Positions 1 to 7,078 of a DNA stretch of 9,723 nt are shown piece after piece. Made by a program: the position numbers and the translations under genes. Source of the stretch: Firmicutes bacterium CAG:170 (lineage in GTDB: Bacteria; Bacillota; Clostridia; Oscillospirales; Oscillospiraceae); NCBI GenBank assembly GCA_000436735.1, contig FR887209.1, positions 12,341 through 22,063 on the forward strand, read 5' to 3'. The notes beneath the pieces were generated by a model. That model ran no database searches. It was not told the DNA's origin and saw only the letters and a list, made by a program, of their open reading frames with translations. Position 1 is the first letter of the stretch, and each line of letters opens with the position of its first letter.

Positions 1-120
1 CCGGCCGCCATGCGCAACGCCGACCCGCGGCTGCGGGAGAAGGCAAAGTGGATCGCGCCGTCCAATGAGGAAAACGGCGCGGCGTGGGTGCTGAATAAAA
101 TGATGGAAGGGGCGCTCTGA
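1..120 (+). CDS. HAD-superfamily (Cof-type) hydrolase, C-terminal end only
   Basis: The reading frame is open from the first base and stops with TGA at 118-120, giving the last 39 residues of a protein that begins upstream of the window. The tail has the pattern that closes Cof-type HAD phosphatases: an NA-x-P-x-L-x-x-x-A stretch, then APSNEENGAA and a final amphipathic helix (WVLNKMM). In that family this is where the conserved motif-IV loop runs out into the Asn-Ala and S-N-x-E-x-G segment. Members are cytosolic Mg-dependent phosphatases acting on sugar phosphates, nucleotides or cofactors; the substrate cannot be read here, and the catalytic DxD motif is outside the window. The stop is separated from the next start by one base, so the two genes are probably cotranscribed. 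Confidence 0.72.
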   Translation, partial: PAAMRNADPRLREKAKWIAPSNEENGAAWVLNKMMEGAL

Positions 121-121
121 G

Positions 122-886
122 ATGGTGCTGACGGTAAAAATGGCGCTGATCGTGGCGGTCGGCGTGTTCCTCGCCTCCTTTATGGACGCGATCGCGGGCG
201 GCGGCGGGATCATTTCCGTCCCGACGTATCTGCTGGCGGGCGTTCCGATGCACATGGCGCTGGGAACCAACAAGGTCTCCTCCGGCATTGGAACCGCCGT
301 TTCCACGGCGCGCTTCATCAAAAACGGCTACATCGACTGGAAGCTGGGCATTCCGTCGGTCGCGCTGGCGCTGGTCGGATCCTTTGCCGGGACGAGCATC
401 CAGCTGATGATCGACGAGGTCTATCTGCAATATCTGCTGCTGATCGTGCTGCCGGTGGTGGCGTTCGTGGTGCTGCGGCAGCGGCAGTTTCCGGAGGAGC
501 GCGGCGAGATCGACCGGAGAAAGCAGTGCGCCATCGTATGGCTGGCGTCATTCGTCGTCGGCGCGTATGACGGCTTCTACGGCCCGGGCACGGGCACGTT
601 CCTGCTGCTCATTTACTGCAATCTGGCCAAGATGGACGTCCGGACGGCGGGCGGCAACGTCAAGCTCGTCAATCTGTCCTCGAACATCGGTGCATTTGTG
701 ACCTCCCTGCGGAGCGGGCAGGTATTTCTGGTGCTGGGCCTGATCGGCGCGGTGACCTCCATCGCGGGACACTATGTCGGCTCCGGCCTTGCCATCAAGA
801 ACGGCTCGAAGATCGTGCGGCCAACGGTCGTGATCGTGCTGATCCTGCTGGCCGTAAAGGTCGTCTACGAGCTGATTACAAAATAA
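122..886 (+). CDS. TauE/SafE (TSUP) family membrane transporter/permease
   Basis: This 254-residue integral membrane protein is of the sulfite exporter TauE/SafE family (PF01925), of the YfcA kind. Both halves of the internal duplication are visible. The first is DAIAGGGGIISVP with GTNKVSS at about residues 22-54; the second is GAYDGFYGPGTGTF with NVKLVNLSSNIGA at about 148-191. Hydrophobic segments lie near 7-27, 28-45, 76-97, 101-118, 137-160, 183-222 and 234-250, and the length is typical. The ATG at 122 is chosen because AAGGGG at 107-112 sits 9 bases upstream; Met7 is a weaker alternative. Family members move small sulfur-containing or organic anions, and the substrate here is unknown. 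The gene follows the HAD gene almost without a gap, which suggests translational coupling. No sulfur gene is nearby to support sulfite or taurine export. Confidence 0.9.
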   Translation: MVLTVKMALIVAVGVFLASFMDAIAGGGGIISVPTYLLAGVPMHMALGTNKVSSGIGTAVSTARFIKNGYIDWKLGIPSVALALVGSFAGTSIQLMIDEVYLQYLLLIVLPVVAFVVLRQRQFPEERGEIDRRKQCAIVWLASFVVGAYDGFYGPGTGTFLLLIYCNLAKMDVRTAGGNVKLVNLSSNIGAFVTSLRSGQVFLVLGLIGAVTSIAGHYVGSGLAIKNGSKIVRPTVVIVLILLAVKVVYELITK

Positions 887-940
887 AGGCAACACCGCAC
901 AATTCGACAAGCACGAAGACGCAATTGCGCGGTGCTGCCT
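887..940. repeat. 54-bp imperfect palindromic intergenic element (MITE/REP-like candidate)
   Basis: The arms AGGCAACACCGCACAATT (887-904) and AATTGCGCGGTGCTGCCT (923-940) are inverted repeats matching at 16 of 18 positions, with an 18-base loop. Both non-matching pairs (892/935 and 899/928) are A opposite C on the plus transcript but become U opposite G on the minus transcript, so minus-strand RNA folds as an unbroken 18-bp stem. There is no T-tract in either direction, which argues against a simple intrinsic terminator. It fills almost the whole gap between the TSUP stop and the racemase ribosome binding site. Its compact, gene-free, arm-loop-arm form is that of a dispersed palindromic element. 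No second copy lies in this window. Confidence 0.55.
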
Positions 941-962
941 AAAGATAAAGGAGTGCGGAAGC

Positions 963-1667
963 ATGGAAAAAAGCATCGGAATTCTTGGCGGCATGGGGCC
1001 GCTGGCAACGGCAGACCTGCTGCGGAAGATCGTACTCGTGACCAGGGCGGAAAAGGATGGGGATCATGTGCGGGTCTACATCGACGACAATCCGCGCATT
1101 CCCGACCGCACGGCCGCCATCCTCTCCGGCGGAGAAAGCCCGCTGCCGCAGATGACGGATTCGCTGGAAAAGCTCGAAAAATGCGGCGCAAGCTGCATCA
1201 TCATGCCCTGCAATACGGCGCATTATTTCCTGCCGGAGCTTCAGAAAAAGACCGGGACGCCGTTTATCAGTATGCTGGCCGCGACGGCAAAGACATGTGC
1301 GCAGAAGCATCCGGGAAAGTGCGCCGCCGTGCTGGCCACGCGCGGAACGCTGGCTACGGGACTGTATGCCCGGGCGCTGGAGGCGGAGAACGTCCGCTAT
1401 CTGATCCCGGACGAGGCGGAAAAGGACTGCCTGATGCACCTGATCTACGATGTGGTCAAGGCGTCGAAGCCGCTTGCGCCGGAGGCGGAGCGGTGGGCGC
1501 AGCTGCTGGAGGGCCTGCGCGCACGCGGCGCGGACTACTTTATCCTCGGCTGCACGGAACTGCCCATTGTCGCGCAGTCGCTCCCGGCGGAGGGGCCGTT
1601 TGTCGATCCGACGGAGGAGCTGGCCCGCGCAGCCGTCCGATTCTGCGGATATGAGACAGTAGAGTGA
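963..1667 (+). CDS. aspartate/glutamate racemase family protein
   Basis: This cytosolic, cofactor-independent racemase of 234 residues belongs to the Asp/Glu racemase family (PF01177; RacD/YgeA type). It interconverts L- and D-aspartate or glutamate, or a related amino acid, by a two-cysteine proton-relay mechanism. Both catalytic cysteines are present: C83 in MPCNTAH and C197 in GCTELP. The N-terminal GGMGPLAT (residues 9-16) is the signature of the first half-domain, and the length is standard. Start choice: AAAGGAG at 947-953 lies 9 bases before the ATG. D-Asp or D-Glu could feed peptidoglycan or interpeptide bridges, but the cell needs a separate MurI, so this is more likely accessory or broad-specificity. 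It precedes a Glu/Asp symporter and an Asp aminotransferase, fitting acidic amino acid metabolism. No strong terminator follows; only a weak 6-bp stem occurs at 1694-1711. Confidence 0.92.
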   Translation: MEKSIGILGGMGPLATADLLRKIVLVTRAEKDGDHVRVYIDDNPRIPDRTAAILSGGESPLPQMTDSLEKLEKCGASCIIMPCNTAHYFLPELQKKTGTPFISMLAATAKTCAQKHPGKCAAVLATRGTLATGLYARALEAENVRYLIPDEAEKDCLMHLIYDVVKASKPLAPEAERWAQLLEGLRARGADYFILGCTELPIVAQSLPAEGPFVDPTEELARAAVRFCGYETVE

Positions 1668-1749
1668 AAAAGCATTCGTCATTTTAACAAAAACAGAAAG
1701 CAATATTTCTGAAAATCTGTATAAATTTTTAACGAAGTCGATATATTCC

Positions 1750-1778
1750 TTTACACTTCTTAACGCTGCTGTTATAAT
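1750..1778 (+). promoter_or_regulatory. Consensus sigma-A promoter of the symporter gene
   Basis: TTTACA (1750-1755) and a perfect TATAAT (1773-1778) are separated by exactly 17 bases. The predicted start is near 1785, giving a leader of about 50 bases. The 80 bases upstream are strikingly AT-rich for this window and could act as an UP element. The near-consensus match suggests strong, largely constitutive expression. Confidence 0.85.
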
Positions 1779-1837
1779 CAGGTATACCGGGATGTGGTGA
1801 GAGACTTCCGGAAAGAGAGTTATGAGGTGAAAGGATT

Positions 1838-3079
1838 ATGAAAGAAAAGAAAAAAATGGGTCTTGGCCTCAAGATCCTGCTCGGCATGGTGCTCGGCATT
1901 GTCGTCGGTGCAATCATGTGGGCGGTGCTTGGCGTAGACCGGGCAAATGAGATCGCAACGTCCTATATCAAGCCCTTCGGCGATATCTTCGTCAACCTCC
2001 TGAAGTACATTGTTGTACCGCTGGTTCTGCTTTCCATCATGGACGGCGTGATTTCCATGGGCGACATCGGCAAGGTCGGCAAGATCGGCTGGAAAACCGT
2101 TGTCTACTTCCTCTGCACGACCGCGATCGCCTGCGTGATCGGCCTCGTTGTTGCCAACCTCTTCAAGGCCTCCTTCCGCGTTCTGGAAATGGCCGAGGAT
2201 GCGGCCTATGAGGCAAAGACTGCCAATATTGTTGACACCATCAAGGGCATTTTCCCGTCGAACTTCATCGATCCGCTCCTGCAGTCCTCTATGCTCCAGA
2301 TCATTGTGATCTCCCTCTTCTTCGGCTGCGGCATTCTGGTCGCGGGCGAGAAGGGCAAGCCCGCCGCGAATGTGGTCATGTCCTTCAACGAGGTCACGCA
2401 GAAGGTCATGAGCTTCATTCTGGCGGTTTCTCCGATCGGCGTTTTCTGCCTGATGACCTGGGTTGTCTCCAACCAGGGTCCGAAGATCCTCGGCGATCTC
2501 GGTCTGGTTCTGCTGGCGGCATACATCGGCTACATCATTCATGTCGTGCTCGTTTACACGCTCTCCGTCAAGGTGTTTGCGAAGATGAGCCCGCTGAAGT
2601 TCTTCAAGGGCGTGCTTCCCGCCGCGATCTTTGCGTTCACCTCCACCTCCTCCGTCGCCTCTCTGCCGGTCTCCAAGGAGTGCTGCGACGAGATGGGTGT
2701 TGAGAACGACATTTCCTCCTTCGTCCTGCCGCTGGGCGCGACGATCAACATGGACGGCACCGCGATCTATCAGTGCGTTGCGGCTGTGTTCCTTGCCAAG
2801 TGCATCGGCGTGGATCTGAACTTCAGCCAGATGATTATGATCGTTGTCACCGCGACCCTTGCCTCCATCGGCACGGCCGGTACCTCCGGCGCCGGCATGA
2901 TTATGCTGGCGATGGTGCTCGAGTCCGTCAACATCGACCCGACCTACATTGGCCTGATCTACGGCATTGACCGTCTGTTCGACATGGGCCGTACCTCCCT
3001 GAACGTCATCGGCGACGCTTCCTGCGCTGTCTGCGTCAACCACTGGGAAGGCCGCACGGCGGAGAAAGCTGCTAAGTAA
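1838..3079 (+). CDS. Glutamate/aspartate (dicarboxylate):cation symporter, DAACS family
   Basis: This 413-residue secondary transporter is of the DAACS/SLC1 fold (PF00375; GltP/GltT/GltPh relatives) and imports acidic amino acids or dicarboxylates with Na+ or H+. The substrate site can be read directly: serine-rich hairpin HP1 TSTSS (268-272), NMDGT in TM7 (304-308), HP2 GTAGTSGAG (345-353), and TM8 D378-D382-x-x-R385-T386-x-x-N389-x-x-x-D393. R385 corresponds to GltPh R397, which holds the side-chain carboxylate, so an acidic substrate is favoured over neutral amino acids (ASCT/SstT-like proteins lack this Arg). The N-terminus KEKKK is cytosolic and precedes TM1. GAGGTGA at 1824-1830 lies 7 bases before the ATG. 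It has its own consensus promoter and a strong terminator, so it is probably monocistronic. Length and motifs are intact. Confidence 0.93.
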   Translation: MKEKKKMGLGLKILLGMVLGIVVGAIMWAVLGVDRANEIATSYIKPFGDIFVNLLKYIVVPLVLLSIMDGVISMGDIGKVGKIGWKTVVYFLCTTAIACVIGLVVANLFKASFRVLEMAEDAAYEAKTANIVDTIKGIFPSNFIDPLLQSSMLQIIVISLFFGCGILVAGEKGKPAANVVMSFNEVTQKVMSFILAVSPIGVFCLMTWVVSNQGPKILGDLGLVLLAAYIGYIIHVVLVYTLSVKVFAKMSPLKFFKGVLPAAIFAFTSTSSVASLPVSKECCDEMGVENDISSFVLPLGATINMDGTAIYQCVAAVFLAKCIGVDLNFSQMIMIVVTATLASIGTAGTSGAGMIMLAMVLESVNIDPTYIGLIYGIDRLFDMGRTSLNVIGDASCAVCVNHWEGRTAEKAAK

Positions 3080-3119
3080 ATTATCAGCACGCAAAGATTT
3101 TGTGAAAAATCAACAAATA

Positions 3120-3163
3120 CCCGCCGCATTTTGCGGCGGGGATTTTTTTTTATTTTTTTTTTT
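3120..3163 (+). terminator. Strong intrinsic terminator of the symporter gene
   Basis: A perfect 9-bp GC-rich stem, CCCGCCGCA (3120-3128) with TGCGGCGGG (3132-3140), has a 3-base TTT loop. It is followed by GA and a T-tract of 9 T, one A and 11 T (3143-3163). It lies 41 bases after the symporter stop and before the aminotransferase promoter, so the two genes are separate transcription units. Confidence 0.95.
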
Positions 3164-3183
3164 CCCAGGGTATTTATTCATAC

Positions 3184-3211
3184 TTGCTTTTTTCCAGATA
3201 GATGGTATACT
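3184..3211 (+). promoter_or_regulatory. Extended -10 promoter of the aminotransferase gene
   Basis: TTGCTT (3184-3189), a 16-base spacer and TATACT (3206-3211) are preceded by TGG at 3203-3205, which gives an extended -10 (TGnTATACT). It lies just after the terminator T-tract. The predicted start near 3218 leaves a leader of about 43 bases. Confidence 0.72.
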
Positions 3212-3260
3212 GATAAAAGAGACCCGCAAGAAAAAGAAATGTGGAAAGGTTGCTAAAGAG

Positions 3261-4538
3261 ATGAGCGCTGCTTATAAGGATCGCACAACGGAAGAACTGA
3301 AACAGGAATATGCCTCCGTCAAGACGGAATTTGAGGCGCTGAAGGAGAAGAATCTGAAGCTGAACATGGCGCGCGGCAAGCCGGGCAAGGCGCAGCTGGA
3401 CATGGTCTCCGACATTCTGACTGTCCTGACGACGCCGGAGGACTGCATCGTGGACGGTGTGGACGCCCGCAACTACGGTGAGCTGACCGGACTGCGCTGC
3501 GCAAAGGAATTCTGGGCGGAGCTGCTGGGATGCAGGCCGGAGGAATGCTTCATCGGCGGCAATGCGTCCCTGACACTGATGTACGATACCATTTCCAAGG
3601 CCTATACGCACGGCCTGCTGCACTCGGAAAAGCCGTGGTGCAAGCTCGACACGGTAAAGTGGCTCTGTCCGGCGCCGGGCTATGACCGCCACTTCAAGGT
3701 CACGGAGTCCTTCGGCTTCGAACTTATCACCGTTCCCATGACGCCCACCGGCCCCGATATGGACATGGTGGAGAAGCTGGTCAAGGACCCGGCAGTCAAG
3801 GGTATCTGGTGCGTGCCGAAGTATTCGAACCCCGACGGCATCATCTATTCCGACGAGACCATTCACCGGATGGCGGCGCTCAAGCCCGCCGCGCCGGACT
3901 TCACGATCATGTGGGACAACGCCTACTGCGTCCATGAATTTGACGGCAATTTCGTGCCGTTCGAGGACATCCTGACGCTCTGCCGTGAGGCAGGCAATCC
4001 AGATATGGTCTTTGAGTTCGCGTCCACGTCCAAGATCACGCTGCCGGGCGCGGGCTTCTCGGTCATGGCGACCTCGGTGGACAACCAGAAGTATATGGAG
4101 AAGCTGCTCTCCATCCAGACCATTTCCTATGATAAGGTCAACGCTCTGCGGCATGTCCGCTATCTGAAAAACAAGGAGCACACGCTGGAGCTGATGAAGA
4201 AGCACGCGGCGTTCCTGAAGCCGAAGTTCGAGTGCGTCCTGCGCCATCTGGACGAGCAGATCGCCCCGCTCGGCATTGCTTCGTGGGAGCGCCCCAAGGG
4301 CGGTTATTTCGTCTCCTGCAATACGGCTCCGGGCCTTGCGAAGCGCACGCTGGCGCTGTGCAAGGAGGCCGGTGTGGTCATGACCGGCGCGGGTGCGACC
4401 TTCCCCTACGGAAAGGATCCGCAGGATTCCAACATCCGCATTGCGCCGTCGCTGCCGCCCGTTGAGGAGCTGGAGCAGGCAATGGATGTGTTCTGCACCT
4501 GCCTGAAGCTGGCTGCGCTGGAGCAGAAGCTGGGCTGA
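3261..4538 (+). CDS. Aspartate aminotransferase, subgroup Ic (PF12897 type), PLP-dependent
   Basis: This 425-residue cytosolic fold-type I PLP enzyme converts L-aspartate and 2-oxoglutarate to oxaloacetate and L-glutamate. It resembles the divergent Asp aminotransferase family described from Corynebacterium AspT (PF12897). Visible residues are N101 (GGNASL, phosphate loop), Y141 (PGYDRHF), N190 in YSNPDG, D219 and Y222 in WDNAY (pyridine ring contacts), K258 in FASTSKITLPG (Schiff base) and R393 in NIRIAPS (substrate carboxylate). The frame is open back to 3102, but the ATG at 3261 is chosen: the upstream part would be encoded by the terminator and promoter, and the family begins with the YKDRTTEELKQEY helix. 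The ribosome binding site is modest (AAAGG at 3245-3249, 11 bases away). Together with the adjacent Glu/Asp importer it suggests use or interconversion of acidic amino acids. Confidence 0.92.
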   Translation: MSAAYKDRTTEELKQEYASVKTEFEALKEKNLKLNMARGKPGKAQLDMVSDILTVLTTPEDCIVDGVDARNYGELTGLRCAKEFWAELLGCRPEECFIGGNASLTLMYDTISKAYTHGLLHSEKPWCKLDTVKWLCPAPGYDRHFKVTESFGFELITVPMTPTGPDMDMVEKLVKDPAVKGIWCVPKYSNPDGIIYSDETIHRMAALKPAAPDFTIMWDNAYCVHEFDGNFVPFEDILTLCREAGNPDMVFEFASTSKITLPGAGFSVMATSVDNQKYMEKLLSIQTISYDKVNALRHVRYLKNKEHTLELMKKHAAFLKPKFECVLRHLDEQIAPLGIASWERPKGGYFVSCNTAPGLAKRTLALCKEAGVVMTGAGATFPYGKDPQDSNIRIAPSLPPVEELEQAMDVFCTCLKLAALEQKLG

Positions 4539-4561
4539 TAGAAAGGTCAACGTAAGAAGAG

Positions 4562-4592
4562 AAGCGGAGCGCCGCAAGGCGCTCCGCTTTGG
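4562..4592 (+). terminator. Hairpin terminator after the aminotransferase gene
   Basis: A perfect 12-bp stem, AAGCGGAGCGCC (4562-4573) with GGCGCTCCGCTT (4578-4589), is closed by a GCAA (GNRA) tetraloop. It begins 23 bases after the stop. The tail is only TTTGGTCTGT, so it is weaker by T-tract than the symporter terminator but has a very stable stem. Confidence 0.75.
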
Positions 4593-4638
4593 TCTGTCCC
4601 AATCGCAGGATACTGCGCTGTGCGGCAATTTGATACGC

Positions 4639-4670
4639 AGGCCCTCACCGGATATATCCGGTGAGGGCCT
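4639..4670. terminator. Perfect 32-bp palindrome between convergent genes, probable bidirectional terminator
   Basis: AGGCCCTCACCGGATA (4639-4654) is followed directly by its exact reverse complement (4655-4670). In RNA the centre opens as a small AU loop over a 12- to 14-bp stem. It lies 34 bases beyond the stop of the leftward GH3-like gene and about 100 bases beyond the aminotransferase stop. The rightward tail (TATGTCCTTATTTAT) is T-rich; the leftward tail is not. Confidence 0.7.
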
Positions 4671-4703
4671 TATGTCCTTATTTATGTACTGCCGGAGCGT
4701 ATC

Positions 4704-6815
4704 TCAGAGCTTTTTGGCTTTTCTGGACTTGCGGAGCACCTTCACGATCCGCAGCGCGGATTTTTCCAGCGTGATGCGCGTCGGCTCCTGATCGTAGCGC
4801 TCATTGTCGGCAAGGAACATGCCGCCGAACTTCCAATCGACGACCATGGAGCTGGCAAGCGGGCTGTCCTCGCCCGGGAACATGCCGCTCACGGGCCGGT
4901 CGGGGATCAGGACGGCGGAATAGGCGCTGCACGCGATCTCAAACGGAAGCGCGTAGAGCGTGCGGAACGCGCTCTGGGAAAGCTCACCCTCTGAGGCGCC
5001 GATGCTGCGCAGGACGGGCGCGCCGTAGCTCTCCGCACCGCGCGCAAGCGCCATGGCGCACAGGCCGGAAACGACCGGGTCCTCCGACCAGCATTCGCTG
5101 AACGCGCTCTGGCGCGGGGTGCGCAGAAGGTTTGCGCCGGGAGCCAGCCAGAGATCCACGCCGTACTCCGCCATTTCGCGGCCGATGCCCGCGCCGACGG
5201 AGCGGATCAGCTCCGGATCGAACGAGCAGGCCAGCAGGCTTGCGGACGGGAACGCGGTGCAGTACTGGCGGCGGACGACCTTGTCCGTCTCCTCATCGCG
5301 GATCTCGCGCTGCAATTGCAGGCCGTCGCTTCCGGCGGCGATGTCCAGTTTCGGAATGCCATAGCGCTCCATCGCGGGCGAAGCGCCGACCGCGCCGGGA
5401 ACGTCAGGCTCCGCTGCACCGAAGCCGCAGACCAGCTCACGCAGGCTGTGATCGTCCATCGCGGCGATCAGCTGGAACGGCGAGCACCAACCGTGCATCA
5501 CGTCGGAAAGGGTATGCTCCTTGCCGTCCGGGCGGCAGCCGGTGAATTCCTTGCCGCGGCTGCGGCTGCGCCGGGGAAGGTTGCGGTCGGAGAAGCGGAT
5601 GGCGCGGCGGCGCGCTGCGGAAAGCTCCTCCTGCTCCTCCGGATAAGTGAAGCCCGCGCCAGAGCGCACACGATCTTTGCAGGCGGGCATCTGCATCGGA
5701 GCGATGGCCTGCACGACGGCGCTCCGGGTCAGGCGGATGGAGCCGGCAATGTAGGTGCTGCGGCTGCTTGTGCCGACGCGGATATCGTAATAGCCCTCCT
5801 CCAGCACGAAGGCGGAGGCGCTCTCACGGAAAACGGCCATTTCCGTCACCGGGAAGCGGAGCGTCAGCAGCTGCCGTTCGCCCGGGTCGAGCGGGCGCGT
5901 TTTCTGGAAGCAGTCGAGGCAGCTGATCGCGCCGGTGCGTTCGGAATCCGGGTTGGAGTAATAGACCTGAACGACCTCCTGCACCGGGTATTTTTCGCCG
6001 GAGTTGAGAACCTCTGCGGTCACGACCACGTCGCAGCCGTCAAGGCCCATCGAGACGGAGACAAGCTCCGACTTGCCGTAGCCGAGGCCGTAGCCGAAGG
6101 GGTAGAGAACGGGACGGTCGAAGGAATCGAACCAGCGGTAGCCGTTGAAGCAGTCAAGAGCCTGCGCGGCCTCGTCGAACTCGGCCAGCGTTTCCGGCCA
6201 GCTGTGCGCCAGACGGCCGGAGGGCATGACGCGGCCCGTCAGAAGGTCTGTTAGCGCGTGACCGCCCTCCTGCCCGGCGATGCCCATGAACACGATCGCG
6301 GGAAGCAGCTGTGCGAACTCGCCAAGCTCCATATAGCCCGGCGTATTGAGCACCAGAACGGTGCGCGGGAAGGCGGTGCAGATCGTGCGAAGCATATCCT
6401 GCTCCTGCCGGGTGAGCTGCGGACGGTAGTCCTCGGGCGTGCGCGTGACGACGGCGACCGCCGCCGCGCTGTGCTCCGCCAGCTCGTCCATGCTGAGCGA
6501 GGAAAGCGGAAGCTCGTCGCCTGCCGGGTGCTCCAGACACCAGCTGCGGTATTTGTGCGCCAGAAGGCCGTCCGGCTTTACGCGCTCACTTGCGGCCAGC
6601 GCGTCGAGAACGCAGACTCTGCGCCACGGCTGCATGGCCTCGGTGCAGCAGGCGGTATAGATCTGCCCCACGCCGAACACGGCGATGGGCAGCGGCTCCG
6701 CACGCTCCGCCGTCAGCGGGAGCGTGCTGCGGACGTTTTTCAGCAGCACCATGCTGCCGGCTGCGGCGGCCCGGGCGGCCAGCGCATTGTCATTGATCCT
6801 TGGGGTATATTCCAT
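4704..6815 (-). CDS. GH3 glycosidase-like protein with reversed domain order, probably catalytically altered
   Basis: This 703-residue protein, with no signal peptide, has glycoside hydrolase family 3 domains in swapped order, as in Ruminococcus albus and Butyrivibrio GH3 beta-glucosidases. The GH3 C-domain comes first (MVLLKN at 22-27; GQEGG...PSGRLAHSWP at 181-207; YPFGYGLGYG at 238-247). An Fn3-like domain follows (about 250-362, with VQVYYS and LDPGERQ), then an unassigned linker, then the TIM barrel (about 437-703: DG 497-498, FPSASLLACSF, LAPGANLLR, SEDP 577-580). The expected nucleophile Asp is plausibly D670 (MFLAD-N). However, the substrate-binding KHF is replaced by SIG (604-606), the Arg of GRNFE by A571, the Trp after the nucleophile by Asn, and the AG-x-D-x-x-MPG stretch is absent. 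Activity on a beta-glucoside is therefore doubtful. AGGAGA (6822-6827) lies 6 bases before the ATG at 6815, which supports this start over an upstream ATG at 6869. Confidence 0.85.
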   Translation of the reverse strand: MEYTPRINDNALAARAAAAGSMVLLKNVRSTLPLTAERAEPLPIAVFGVGQIYTACCTEAMQPWRRVCVLDALAASERVKPDGLLAHKYRSWCLEHPAGDELPLSSLSMDELAEHSAAAVAVVTRTPEDYRPQLTRQEQDMLRTICTAFPRTVLVLNTPGYMELGEFAQLLPAIVFMGIAGQEGGHALTDLLTGRVMPSGRLAHSWPETLAEFDEAAQALDCFNGYRWFDSFDRPVLYPFGYGLGYGKSELVSVSMGLDGCDVVVTAEVLNSGEKYPVQEVVQVYYSNPDSERTGAISCLDCFQKTRPLDPGERQLLTLRFPVTEMAVFRESASAFVLEEGYYDIRVGTSSRSTYIAGSIRLTRSAVVQAIAPMQMPACKDRVRSGAGFTYPEEQEELSAARRRAIRFSDRNLPRRSRSRGKEFTGCRPDGKEHTLSDVMHGWCSPFQLIAAMDDHSLRELVCGFGAAEPDVPGAVGASPAMERYGIPKLDIAAGSDGLQLQREIRDEETDKVVRRQYCTAFPSASLLACSFDPELIRSVGAGIGREMAEYGVDLWLAPGANLLRTPRQSAFSECWSEDPVVSGLCAMALARGAESYGAPVLRSIGASEGELSQSAFRTLYALPFEIACSAYSAVLIPDRPVSGMFPGEDSPLASSMVVDWKFGGMFLADNERYDQEPTRITLEKSALRIVKVLRKSRKAKKL

Positions 6816-6857
6816 GACGTGTCTCCTGTCATTGATCCGAATTTTGATTGCATGTAT

Positions 6858-6885
6858 ATCATAGCACAAAAACGGGAATTTGGAA
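6858..6885 (-). promoter_or_regulatory. Leftward promoter of the GH3-like gene
   Basis: Read on the minus strand, TTCCAA (6885-6880), a 16-base spacer and TATGAT (6863-6858) are preceded by TGC, giving an extended -10. The predicted start near 6851 gives a leader of about 35 bases. The -35 match is poor. Confidence 0.55.
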
Positions 6886-6920
6886 GCGGAAAAATGATTC
6901 CCTGCCGGAAAATCCGTCTT

Positions 6921-6962
6921 TTTACAAAATGTTCACGCATCGGCCGGAGGATGGATTATAAT
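6921..6962 (+). promoter_or_regulatory. Promoter and tandem operator of the two-component operon
   Basis: TTTACA (6921-6926) and TTCACG (6932-6937) are direct half-sites 11 bp apart, the spacing bound by OmpR/PhoB-type dimers. The block GCCGGA (6943-6948) lies 8 bases before a perfect TATAAT (6957-6962). The only candidate -35, TTCACG, is 19 bases from the -10, longer than optimal, so the promoter is probably activator-dependent. The same architecture recurs at 9242-9284. The predicted start is near 6969, leaving a leader of about 139 bases. Confidence 0.65.
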
Positions 6963-7037
6963 AACGACAGTTGACAGGGATACATATGCTTTTCCGGGCG
7001 GAGTGCTTTGCGGGCACGGCATATTCCCCGACAGCCG

Positions 7038-7078
7038 GCGCGGCTCCCGAAGGGGAGAAGGAGCGGCGGCTCCGCGCG
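7038..7078 (+). other. GC-rich structured leader of the two-component mRNA
   Basis: Two small hairpins stand side by side: CTCCC-GAA-GGGAG (7044-7048 with 7053-7057, one extra G in the loop) and GGAGC-GGCG-GCTCC (7060-7064 with 7069-7073). GCGCGG (7038-7043) can pair with CCGCGC (7072-7077), which partly competes with the second hairpin. There is no T-tract. It could tune translation of the regulator; no known riboswitch is recognised. Confidence 0.3.

Noticed and set aside
1694..1711. Terminator after the racemase (CAGAAA/TTTCTG stem)
   Set aside because: A 6-bp AT-rich stem without a following T-tract is too weak to call.
1820..3094. Long antisense frame (424 codons) opposite the symporter gene
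   Set aside because: It mirrors the GC-rich codon positions of an unmistakable transporter gene. Its translation is rich in D/H/R/N with no domain, and no plausible ribosome binding site was noted.
3102..3260. N-terminal extension of the aminotransferase starting at 3102
   Set aside because: This stretch encodes the symporter terminator T-tract and the aminotransferase promoter. The Phe-rich peptide it would encode is an artefact, and the family starts at the Met at 3261.
3174..4628. 484-codon antisense frame opposite the aminotransferase
   Set aside because: It overlaps the gene, its promoter and its terminator. The composition is Arg/Leu/Gln-rich and low in motifs, typical of a shadow frame.
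6971..6999. Perfect TTGACA at 6971 as a second promoter for the two-component operon
   Set aside because: No acceptable -10 lies 15-19 bases downstream; the positions read CCGGGC and similar.
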